A DNA stretch of 64,000 nucleotides from Owenia fusiformis. Taxonomy: Eukaryota; Annelida; Polychaeta; Sabellida; Oweniidae. Where the stretch lies: the NCBI GenBank assembly GCA_903813345.2, contig CAIIXF020000005.1:5051375-5115374 (forward strand). Direction: 5' to 3'. Each line of letters opens with the position of its first letter. Positions within the stretch are counted from its first letter, which is position 1. The position numbers were made by a program, and so were the translations under genes. The notes beneath the pieces are model-generated. The model ran no database searches. It was not told the origin of the DNA and saw only the letters and a program-made list of their open reading frames with translations. Shown here piece by piece: positions 33,101 to 45,700 of the stretch.

Positions 33101-33787
33101 AAGAGCGAGTTGTAACAATTCTTTATGCATGTTTCATAATACAGACAGATTCAATATCAAGGTTTGAAGCAATATTCACATGTAATAACTATCAGCATAA
33201 TATGGTTCAATGATGCCTGATTATCTAATCAATAAAACAATCAATCATCTGATTGAGAAAATACATTCCGCCGGGCAGGTGGAATTGAACCACTCTGACG
33301 CTAGTCAGCTACAGGTTTGAAGCCTGCACCCCAGACCACTGAGGCTCAGCTCGGCAGTAACACATAGGGTTTTATATCATATATATGGCATATTGCACTA
33401 TATCTTTCAAAATGGTGTTTGTGTAATTAAAAGTTATACACTTTTTTAGGGTTATATATAATACTAAAACAGGTCATAAATAAACTGGATCTTAATCAAA
33501 TCAGTAATGATTCCTTGTTATTTTGATGCAGTTTTATTCTTGATATCATTGTGGATTTAATTATGAAAGGCATTTATAAAAAAGACACCCAGTGACTGGT
33601 ATAGTGATTCATAGTACATGTACAGCATATACAGTTTCAAGTGATTTATGTCTCAGTAATACATGTGCTTAAAAATAATGTATTAAATCAGAAGTATTTA
33701 TATTTTATGGTGTATAAATAGTACTTACTGTAAAGTGCTTCTGCTCTGGTACCTGATCAGGGTCTCAATAAAAGCATCTTCTAGCTC
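30179..33787 (-). CDS. C-terminal exon cluster of the unrecognised large gene
   Basis: Six exons (33729-33787, 32966-33046, 32624-32739, 31378-31570, 30727-30867, 30179-30356) encode the part of the protein most likely to be a conserved domain. It starts ELEDAFIETLIRYQSR, continues with a charged stretch (SFEENWQGRIIDRHLLLKMQ, then QREKRRSLL), a basic Ser/Pro linker with RPPLRPKSAF, then PREEDLDMRLMDPRNPISHV and RYILVTKEREKNK. It finishes with LEEQLIAARFPTFKKKW and NLAGFQV before the stop. The predicted helices are amphipathic and rich in Arg, Lys and Glu, which would suit a protein-protein or cytoskeletal contact; that is inference only. A selenocysteine tRNA gene lies in the intron between the first two exons. 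Confidence 0.78.
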
Positions 33788-36700
33788 CTATAATACAATA
33801 CAATACAAAACATACAACACAATCCAATACAAGACAGTAAAATGCAATTCAGTATACATGTAATGATATTTTATATTTTACATACATCCAACAAATTGTT
33901 TCAATAATTCTGAATATTCAAAATTCAATATCACACCTTACACAGTAACTTTATTTTATATTTTAGGGCAATAAAGGATTTTAAGTTAATTTATCTTCAT
34001 TCTAAATTTCATTCTTATTTCTTAACAGTCTTGTGAAGAAAACCATTTTGAGAATGCATGCAGCCCAGCCTATGCCGATGACATTGCACTCATATCACTT
34101 TTTCCGAACGCTATGAATACGCTTATTGACATGGCGTTTATGCACAGTAATAGATGGCGATATATACTACATCCAGATAAGTGCGTTGCTTTAACATATG
34201 GAGACACATCAAACTCCAAGTTTAATTTTAAACTGGGTGAAGAGAACATTAAGAACGAAATTACTGCATTACACGTCGGTATACCATTATCAACCTCGGG
34301 AAATGTTAAAGACCACATAGCTCGAGCAAGCTCCAATGGGAAAAGGAAAATGTACTCCTTATTTGGTTTGGGTAGTAAATCTGGAGGGTTGACACCTATT
34401 GTTAGTGCCAAATTGTACAATAGTTTTAGCATCCCAACTATGTTATATGGGGATCAAATAATTGACTATAAGAGAGGAGAAATTGAGCAGCTAGAGGTAA
34501 CACAACGCCAAATTTGCAGGCGCATACAATTTTTGCCCAAGAACAGTAGTAACCCAACTTCAATTATGCCCCTCGGGATTATGCCAATACAAATGAAAAT
34601 CATGTACGATCGACTGCTGATGTTTTTCGGAATACTTTGTCTGCCAATGAATAACATTTATAAACAACTCATGTTGTTAAGACTTACTCAGATAGTAACG
34701 TGCAGCTTGCCATCATGGAATTCACCTATATCAAGAATGTGGCAATGTGTACAGCGGTTCAACCTAGAAGAGGCAGTCATAGAAATGCTTACCTCTGCCA
34801 TTTTCCCAACAAAACCTGCTTGGAAGCTCAAGATTAGAGACTTAATAGGCTGCGAGATAAGACGAGACTTTAGGACAACAAGCTCAATGTACAATAGGCA
34901 CGAAATATGTCAGAACATTTGTGATATCAGTGAGACGTCAGCAGGTCTTATGAAGCCAACTGCCTGGTGGACGTTATCAAGACTAAAACCAGAACTTCTC
35001 ATACCATGTAAAAACATAATGCGCCTCGCCACGGACTGTCATGATCTTCGCGTTAAAAATTCTGGTATTAACTGTATATGTGTGCTATGTGATTTTTTTG
35101 AAATAGAAACAATTGACCACTTTCTGAATTCTTGCAACGCGTACTCAGATGAGCATGCCAAACTGACATTAATCACAAGGAAATATATTAATGCTTATTC
35201 AAGAACATCTGTTCTATTTGCATTCAACGAAGTTAACGTTGACACAGAGGACATGATAGAGATATCTAAAATCATCTTAAGTATGACAAACAAAAGGTCA
35301 CGCATGATGAGAGCCTATGTAGGCAACACAGGTTGCTCTTAGTTATTGACTGTATTTAAACAATCGGGTAATACCGCAAGTTTGTGTTTCAAACAAAATA
35401 ACAAAGACATGTACATAATATAGATTGGTTTATTTTTATGTTCGATTTCACAATACATAGATTGTAATTTATAATGTGTTAAACTACTCTGTTTAAATAC
35501 AGGCAAATAAATGATAATAATAATAATAATAATACACAGAGCCCAAATGAAAAAAGTATAAAGCGATAAGGTACGAGGTATAAGGTATTGAATATAAGAG
35601 TCATGGATCTCTAATAGCCCACCACAAAAAATGAGCTATACTTACAGAATTGGCCCTTACACCTGGTCCTTGTAGCCCTGTAGAAGGCCTAGCTCTCAGA
35701 GAACCTTCTGAAACACAATTAACAACAATTATCAGCTATCAAAGGTGTTTGTATTGTACATCGTTCTGTTGATGTCAGTGTTTCACTGCACGTTTGTTCA
35801 GGGTTGACCTTTTAGTATTTTCTATTTAATATTTAGCACTAAACAAATATACCATTCCATCTTTTTTCCTCTGACTTAATGAAGCTTGGCATAAAATCAA
35901 TTTAAAATGTCCAATATAAAATTCTGAGTACAATGACAAGTATATTATCATTATTTGGGATCTATACCTTTTTGTGATGATGCTGGTGATTCTGTTCTCC
36001 TGTGGAAGGATGTGGAAGGTCGCTGCAGCAACATTCTTTTCTCCGTCTCAGAGAGCACCTCCTCATCTCTTGGTGACATCCTTGACCTTTGACCCATAGC
36101 ACTGACTCTGCCAGCAATGTCAAACATGGGTCTTTGATCAATCAGATTCAGGTCAGATTGATGGAGGCCGTCATCTTGGTTCAGTAGCTTAGGGTCAAGG
36201 TTCATCACACTCCCTGGTGTGGCAACGCGGCCCATTGGAGTTGGGAGTCGTCCTATTGGTGTCCCTCTTGGTGTTTCTGTTTTGGCGTATGCGTCATATT
36301 GTGCCATATTATTGTCATTATCGGTGAATAGACTTGCCATATCATTGCCTGTATCTACTCCTGGTATTCTTATACTGGATGCGGCATCAAACTCTAAAAG
36401 TTCTGTAAAAAGGATGGAATCATGATTTTAGCATTTGTAGTACTTTACCTGAACTTGAAGATCTTCCCATCTAAGGTAATATAAATATTTCAAATGACAT
36501 AAATGGCAATATAGCAACAGAAACATAAGTTTGTGTTTAATGTCAATTATTCACTTTCTGAATGTTCCATCATTAGTCAAGATTGCCTTTTGACAACCAT
36601 TGAAATGAGCTCAAGATCTGAAATACATAAAATAAATACACATGTTGTTATTTACATTCTTGAATTTTATATTCTATTTGTATTCTAAGATTCATGATTA

Positions 36701-39700
36701 ACTTAATATTTCCATATTTTAAAAATGTTAAATACAAGTACAAGCGTAGGTAGGATGTTCTTAGGTTGATGTTTTTAATAACCGCGATTATTAAGAAATA
36801 CACATGCATATCAGCTACCAGGCCTGTCACCTGGCCAAAATTACTTTCAAAATAATACTCTCAAAATCATGCAGCTTTTAACCATTTTGAACCAATTGTC
36901 AAGGAATCCCCCCTAGAATTTTTTAAAAACTGAACCCCCTTGACAAAACCTGCATACAGGCCTGGATGCATGCAATGTTCTTATTTTACACAAAAGTTGT
37001 ACATAAATAGGGAATATTCAACAATCTCAACAAATCAAGATAGACAAATCAAGATTACCTGGATTGAATAATCAGGGCCAAATAATGTTAACTGGATACA
37101 GAACTGATGTACATTGTATACTTGTACATTGATTCACAAAAATGAATTATTTGCTGCAAGTCTGTACCATAGGGCTTCTCAGAAAAGCCCATGAGAACTA
37201 GTATATATCCATATTTCAAGAATTTTCTTATGCAACTACGCAAAACAAACTCAAAAAGTAAATGTCTCATTATGTACCAGTTTACTGTAATTAGGGCCCG
37301 GTGATTTCAGTCAAATATACATTCATGCAAATTAACGTAATTTGTTGGGAGAGAAAACAGTGAGAGGTGCACCAGGCCCGTAGCCAGGGGGGGGGGGTTC
37401 ACTGGGTTTGGGCGAACCCCCCCCTGGCCAAAAATCAAAATCATGGCAAATCCTGGCTACGGGCCTGTGCACGCTTGTGCTAAAACGTTTTCATGCATTG
37501 GATCCTAGCAAAAATATCCCTTTCTTTAAAGATCACAAAGCCATTGGCAATGGTAATTTTCACACAAGAACACAAATGTGTACAAAATGTCCCCACCTAT
37601 GGGTGATCCTGTTAAATGGTTATCCTAAAAATGAGTAGACAAGACTTTACAGACACAATTTGATGACGGAAAATCCAAAATGGCCACCTTAAAATTTACC
37701 TAGAATGCCAAAAAACTAATCAGATCTAGATTTTCATACTAAGAATCATCCCTGAAAATTTGAAATTGATCTACAAAACGGTTCACCTAAAAACGCGTAG
37801 ACAAAACTTTACGGGCAGGATTTTAAGACGGAAAATCCAAAATGGCTGCCTTGGCATTTATCCAGAATGCCAAAAAACTAATCAGATCTAGATTTTCATA
37901 CTAAGAATCATCCCTGAAAATTTGAAATTGATCTACAAAATGGTTCACCTAAAAACGCATAGACAAGACTTTACGGGCAGGATTTTAAGACGGAAAATCC
38001 AAAATGGCTGCCTTGACATTTATCCAGAATGCCAAAAAACTGATCAGATCTAGATTTTCATATTAAGAATCATCCCTGAAAATTTGAAATTGATCTACCA
38101 AACGGTTCACCGGGAAATACGTAGACAAAACTCTACAGACAAGATTTTAGGACGGAAAATCCAAAATGGCTGCCTTGGCATTTACCCAGAATGCCCAAAT
38201 ACTAATCAGATCTAGATTTTCATACTAAGAATCATCCCTGAAAATTTGAAATTGATCTACAGAACTGTTCACCTGGAAATGCGTAGACAAGACTTTACAG
38301 ACAATATTTTAGGACGGAAAATCCAAAATGGCTGCCTTGACAATTACCCAGAATGCCAAAAAACTAATCAGTTGTACATTTTCATATTAAGGATCATCCC
38401 TGAAAAATTGAAATTGATCTACCAAACAGTTCACCTGAAAACGCGTAGACAAGACTTTACAGACAAGATTTTAGGACGGAAAATCCAAAATGGCTGCCTT
38501 GACATTTACCCAGAATGCCAAAAAACTAATCAGATCTAGATTTTTATACTAAGAATCATCCCTGAAAATCAAGAATTGATCCACCAAACGGTTCACCTGA
38601 AAACACGTAGACAAGACTCCATAGACAAGATTTTAGGACGGAAAATCCAAAATGGCTGACAATAAAAAAGTGATCATGAGTTTTTGCTGATTTCTTTTTA
38701 CAAAATCATCACATATAAATACTGTTAACAACAACATAGGCTTTAACAACAAAGTACATCTGAAATTATTTATAAAGCTACTAAATAGTTAGAATATGAA
38801 AACTCAAAAACACCATTCAATATGATACAAAGTATTATCGTGCGCTAACTTTTCTTAAGACATTCAAAATGGCTGACATGACTGAGCTAACAGGTCCAAA
38901 ACCTAATCAGATCTAGAATGAAGTGAGCTGAACAAGATGTTAAAGTTTTAAAAGCAACTGTGAAGCCGTTTTTCTTAAAGTTTGCAGACAAGGATTTTAG
39001 CATTTGACATCAAAATGGCCGACAGGAAGTAGGTATCGAGTTAATTTTTTTTCATCCACATCTGTATGCACTCATAAGTTATCCCTGAAAATTTGAAGGT
39101 GATATCTGTAGCGGTTTTGGAGAAAACTCCCGGACGTACGGACGGACAGATGGACGGACGGACGGACAGACGGACGGACGGACGCGCCTAGGCCGACAAT
39201 ATGGCCCCACACTATGTGGTGGGGACATAGTGGGGACATAAAAAGGATTTTTGCTAAAAACCTTTGTTTTCAGGACACCTAAACAGACCTGGGGAACTAC
39301 ACTTTTTACCTACTATCATAATCTTTTACAGGGGAGCCCAATTTTATTAATCAAAACTCCAATTCTAAATATTTTTTCTGGAAATGTAAGGTCTCCCAAG
39401 ATCTGTTATCTTTTACAACTTAATTAATATTAAGACATACGTTATATGAGTACCCTTCACTCAAATTTGTCTCGTCAATTTGAAGTTAAGTCAAATAAAA
39501 TCTCATATAGTCAAAATACATAATGTTATAAATGTGCATGATAATCAAAATCATAACCATGTGCTGGGTACTATGTGAACATTATTTAAAAAACATGCAA
39601 CATGAAAAAACATAACATAAACCAACATGACTTATTAGGGGGGGGATATTACATATACTGTACACAGTGCAACAGCAACTTAACAATTAACATGCCAGTA

Positions 39701-42700
39701 CTCTTCACTCTTTACTATCATCTATCATACCAGGTGTCTGGTGCAACCAGTTGCCAAAGCTCTCTATACCCTGGTCAGTTGGGCAATGGGGGATATTGAT
39801 GTCCAAATGTGTGGTTGAGGAATGACCATGTGAGCCTGGGTCCTGGTTGGTTACAAAGTCAGCTTGGGGGAGGATATGAGGCAACTTGGAGCGTATTATT
39901 TCTTCCGGTGTCATCGTTCTCGCCAATGGTGTCTGAGTTCTGGGTGTTTGTGATCGTGATTCTGGCTGTGAGTGTGACCCTGTGTGTGATTGTGACCCCA
40001 TTGGTGTTTGTGATCGTGACCCCAGTGGTGTTTGTGGCTTTGATCCAGATAGAGTCATATGAGTTTCACCAAGTGCGGATGTGACATCAAAACCTTGCTT
40101 TGTCTTCTCAACATCTTTTGCAATGTCTTTTGCTCCTGTTTGAACCAACGAATCTGATGAAGATGTGTTCACCGATGGCAGGCTAATCAACGATTTCTTT
40201 TCTGATGATACCTTGGTAACAGCTTTGAAAAAATCATCTTCCTTTTGTGTTTTAACTCGTGCCTTGACTGCTTCAGCACCCTTCCCCAATGCTTGTTCCA
40301 AGACATGATTGCTACTTGCATCCTTGGCTTTAGCCTTATGTTCTTTATTCAGTTTAGACTTCACTGGAATATACATAATATCTAACCTAATACTATCTAC
40401 ATGACACTGGGCAATCAGATATATAAATATAGGGTTCATTTATCCAAGAATTCATAATATTTGTTCTTGTTTATCTCATGCAGGGGCTGACATGCATTTT
40501 ACATCAATATAAACTTCTACACTCCCCTCCATAAGTTTGGAAACTTAAAGTCCAAATTGGATAATGATTCCAAGCCTGTTTAATGTTTCAATTTTTTGGA
40601 TCATTTAAATTCTATTCCTGAATCAAAAAAAGTCAGTAATAAGTTTTTGATTATGTAAATAAATTGCAAAATAAAACAGGGTTTTACACACTGTCCAAAT
40701 GGGGAATTCCAGTTGCCAAACTTTTAAGGGGAAGTGTACTACAAAACCAGCATGCAGAATATTCCTTAACTCCCAGTTTTACCTTTAGGAAGTGGCTTGG
40801 ATAAATATGCTGAATGAATAGAAACTGGAAAATAATTGTTATCATAAAGTATGCAAGACAGTAAAGTATACACTCTTGTGTGATTAGTGAGCATTTCTCA
40901 AAATTGATATACTTAAGGTGTAAATGAAAACAACTGTAAAATACGGACTAAAAATAAAAGTTGGGAAAACATAAAATTGTTGTTACTTGATAAAGTTACT
41001 AAAGACTTTGTGTTGTTAAAGTACAGCGAAATGTGTAACATAAATATTAAAATGCACATCATAAATACATATAAATTAGCAAAAGAAATCAAGAAAAAAG
41101 CATTATTTAAAATTTTTAAGAATCAGTATGTAAGCATCAAAGCAGCTTCAACAGATATACATGTATGTTAAATGATTGTAAACGTGTACTAGGTTGCCAA
41201 AAATGAAAAGCATATACCAGTCCAGGGCACCATGAATTATTTTGGAGGCTAATAACATTAACTTTCATAAAGTTAAGAATTTTAGGAATTTTTTTAAGAA
41301 TTTCTGAACAATTGTATTTAATATGACATCAATGTTTCCATGGTAACAACAACTGATTGATGAATTCTTAATGGCCATCTGTTTAAAGGATTTCAATTTA
41401 CAGGATTTTACAATGCATTGTAATCGTGCTCTATGACAAAAATCTGATTTGAATTTTGGTTTCATCACATGATATATGGTTTATCAGGATTTGTTTTGAG
41501 TATTTCTATGTGTTCCTGAAATATTTGTCATAGTACTTCTGATATTACATGAACCTTATTACTGTTCCTTATATAAATGCATGCTGCTATAAATTGTGTG
41601 CCATCAGCTCTAACTAATGCATTTATTAGTTCACTATGGTAAATGCATGCTGCCTTACATTATGTGATGCTCTACTAAGCCAAGTACAAATAACTCAACA
41701 TGTGCACAAAGAAAGACAAAACAACACATCAAAACATAACTATGGTATATGGTACACAGCTCTTATAATATTACTATGGACATGAAGAAATGGATCAGAA
41801 TCTGCAATTGACTCAGTGGTCTCACCCCAATTTATCCACAAATAAAAGGAAAAACATGCAGATATAAATTCTCCAGATCAAAACCTCAGGAATCATTTTA
41901 TGCTCATCATTTAGGAGAAAATTTGTTTATTTTTTCACAATGAGGGTGTTTACAATTACTTGAATTTGGTGGTCACATGATGTTTTTTTTCAAAATAATT
42001 TGTTTTTTAACCATTTTAAAATGAACAAACCACAGAAAATTAAATAAGCTTTCATATGGTGTCTGAGATCTGTCTGAAATGCCTAGATATTGACTGAGAT
42101 ATTTGAATGGAGAATTGCACATGTCCACCTATTGGATTAGAGCCAAACTACACTGGTTTAGGCAAAGGACAAGTCTCGGTTTGAAGAACAGTCTCCTGGG
42201 CTAATAATTTTCCTTATGAAAAATATAGAAATATCACCCAAATTAGATTATGAATATCCAAAAGAGGACATTTAAATCTACAAAAAATTTCTTTATCCGA
42301 AGCAGGGGTAACGCTCAATTAGACCAATTCAATAAAATACATGTCTCAATTTGGAGAAAGAAGTCCATCAGTGTACTGCTCTATTCATTTTCTTATGAAA
42401 AATCTAGAAATATCACCCAAATTAAATTATGACTATTCAAAAGAAGACATTCAAATCTGTATTATGTAAAAAAAAAAAATTGTCCAAAGCAGGGGTAACG
42501 CTCAATTAGAGTGATGAACTTTGTTCTCCAAACCGAGAATAGTCATTTCTAAAAGATTCCTATCCATTCTTCACGTTCATGCTTAAACTAATTGGGTTCT
42601 ACAACATTAACGCTGACATGTATAGCGACTATACCATGCTCTGTGATGTCATCATGTTCTATGACATCATCACTGAATGATGACATATTGTCCTCATTGA

Positions 42701-45700
42701 TTTCCTCATTATCTTTGACATCTGAAGTCGGGCTAACAGGACTCTTAATGTTATGTTGTAACATTAAACGTTTAACAGTATTCACAAGTGCATCTGCCCC
42801 TAGAGTTTTGAGTTAGTAGGAACAAACAAAATTGGTTAAAATGCCAAAAACAGTTATTAAGAATGAACATGTGAATATAAAAGCAGGTGAATTATAAAAT
42901 AATAAAATAATGCTTTGGACTCAATATTTGAAAAAGGCGGAATACATCAAATAAATGTATTAATTCAGTTGAAGTTAAGTCCAATATGTGCAAGATTATT
43001 AAATGTTATTTGGTTATTAATATATTATATGCAGGTGACAAGAAGCTAAATAAAAAAATATGTTAGCACAAATATTAAAAATGTTCTTAAATATGTTGAA
43101 ATGGCAAATAAGGAAGAAAAGATGAGGGAATCTGGAATACTATAACCATCTTAAAAATATAAAACCATGCAACAGTCATGCAGGAAACATGCATTTTTAA
43201 ACATAAATTGGAATAGATATTTCTAAAAAAAATGCTTCTATAAATAAATATAAATAAAAAACAACAACAATAAACTTCTTTATTTTTTGGTATCTATTAA
43301 TTCTGATTTAAAATTAAATTAAAAAAAGTCAACCATTGAAATATTCAGTCTAAAAAAAGAAGATCATCTTATTACAGAATGTAAAACAAAAATTAAAAAT
43401 ATTTCACATACCTTTTCCAAAATCCTTTCCTGCATCTAAGCCATATTTCTTTTTCTTTGTCAGAGCCTTGGTTTCCACTGCATCGTTCTCAGCTTCAGCA
43501 TCTCCTTGATGTTCTGTTGTAGATTCATCTTCACCCTGTGTGGGGGTAGGGGAAGATAATATAAATGGGTACAACTTGCCATTACCATGGGCATTAAAAA
43601 GCCCATGCCATTACTGGTGAATGTTTTTCTAAAAACTGTTGGAATTCTTCTTAGCAGAATGATAAGAAGCACCCTGCAAGGTTTAAATCCCTTTGGCATA
43701 CATTGTAGGCTTACCCAATGTTTTCAAAATGTACACATGAAATTTTAATTTGAAAAAGTTGTTTTTTGAAGGCTATTTTACTCTTTTTGAAAGTCAATTT
43801 TTGTCATGACAAATGTTATTTGGACATGTTGGATGATAAAACAAAACTTTGCACGAGGCCTTTATTCTGATGAACTTATTGGCCAGTTACAATACACTTT
43901 TAGTCTTTTAGGCTATTTAAGTTTGGTTATCATCTAAATGGAGAGAAGTGCAGAGCCAGGCTCAAATTATTTGAATATATGAGGAACACACCTTGGCTCA
44001 GTGATGACGTGCTTTGATAGGCTAGGTGAATGGAGAGGTTCATCATCAATAAAAAAGTAAAATAATTTTGGAAGGTTCTGAAATATCTAGTATGAGCAAG
44101 TTGACGTCAGTAACAAGTCTATATATTTTGTATTGTTCACATTAGTACATTGGTTTAACAGTCTTTAACTCACCTGTCCCTCCAGTTCAGCAGTTGGGGA
44201 TTTCCCGACTCCAGGCTTACTCCCCGAACCACTGGCACTCTTTTTAGATGTTACACTCATAGCACCAATAGGAATCTTCTTCTTCTTTGATCTGGAACAT
44301 ATATCATTAAATTACTTTATAATTTTATGATACCACTGCCCTAAAAGTGCAACAATATACTAGTATAGTAGCTATATAGTATAGCTAAAAGCATTTCCAA
44401 GCAATGATCTGAAACATACGAGTTGACATTTTCCAGCTTCAAAATTAATGGATTTGCCATCTACTCAATTGATTTGGTCAAAGGGGAGTTTATGTATATT
44501 GAAAATATTTCCTGCGTTTGCTGACAAAATTACATACCGGTTACTTTGGTTTAAAATTGAAAAACTTTTTCGAGAAATGTTCTGATCACTTTTGAAGTAG
44601 CAGCCATTATTTATTTGCATTTAACCATTTATCATCCATGCATCACTGGTGAAAAAATCGAGAGATTGATTAAAAAACCTTCCATTATATGATCACCTAA
44701 GTACAAAAGTAATGTTTAGGGCTCAGCTTCTATGAAAATATGGAATAACAACCTCATGTCAAATATAAGCTGAAGCAGAGAGGTTCACACTGAGTTTGGA
44801 ATAAATACACAATGCACTGATTCAGTGGTAAATTTGCATGTACATTCTATAAAATTTAATTTCAGAAATTTAATTCGTCATTTTTATAATGTATAGTATG
44901 TATTGGCATATAGCAGGTAAGCTTAAAGGGTAATCCCCTTCTTAGTTTCATTTCCGATAAGAAATTCCTGTAGTCAATGTTGTTGTCATTTAAAACCATA
45001 AAACCAAGTCAAGAGAAGGTAAGAACAGTATTCACAGTATTGTAATGAATAAAATACATTGTTCAAACGTTCTTATGGTAAAATGCCAAGAAAATCTAGC
45101 AATTGCATTTTTGTAAGCATTACTTAAGCATATCTAATATGCAAAATGGTGGCTCCAATATTCAGAAAGAGTGAATAAAGAAAACATCTAACAAACAATA
45201 TAACTCATAGAACCAAGAAATATTATGCAAATATATAAATCTAGAGAACATTATGTTCATCAATTTTTGAAAGCTGTACAGAAATTATATAAATAAATCA
45301 CAATAATGAATTAGAAATTTTATGCGTCATTATTGCATTGGCATACGACAGGTAATTTCAAAGGGGAATCCCCTTCTCAGTTTTGTTTCCGATAAGAAAT
45401 TCCTGATGTTAAATGCCAAGAAAATCTAGCAATTGTATTTTTGTAAGCATTACTCAAGCAACATTCAATTTTTGAAGGCTGTTCAGTAACTACATGTATA
45501 TGAAAAATCACTAAGTGGGTAACTCCCCTTGTCAATACAGATTTTCAGTAGATCTATTTCAAAAGGCTCAAAAGCTCAGAGCTAGTATCTTACCAATCAG
45601 TAAATGTCAATCATTGTGAAATCTAAGTCTACTTCTTTTTTAGAAAATACAAAACCCAGAATAATATCAAACTGTAATTGGTGGCATTAGAGAGATACGA

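Noticed and set aside
34113-35342. The 409-codon frame as a host gene
   Set aside because: It carries reverse-transcriptase and LINE C-terminal motifs and a 3' ATA-repeat tail, so it is a retrotransposon remnant.
38246-38539. 97-codon frame with an internal repeat
   Set aside because: It arises from the 162-bp satellite whose length is a multiple of three; there is no start context or splice support.
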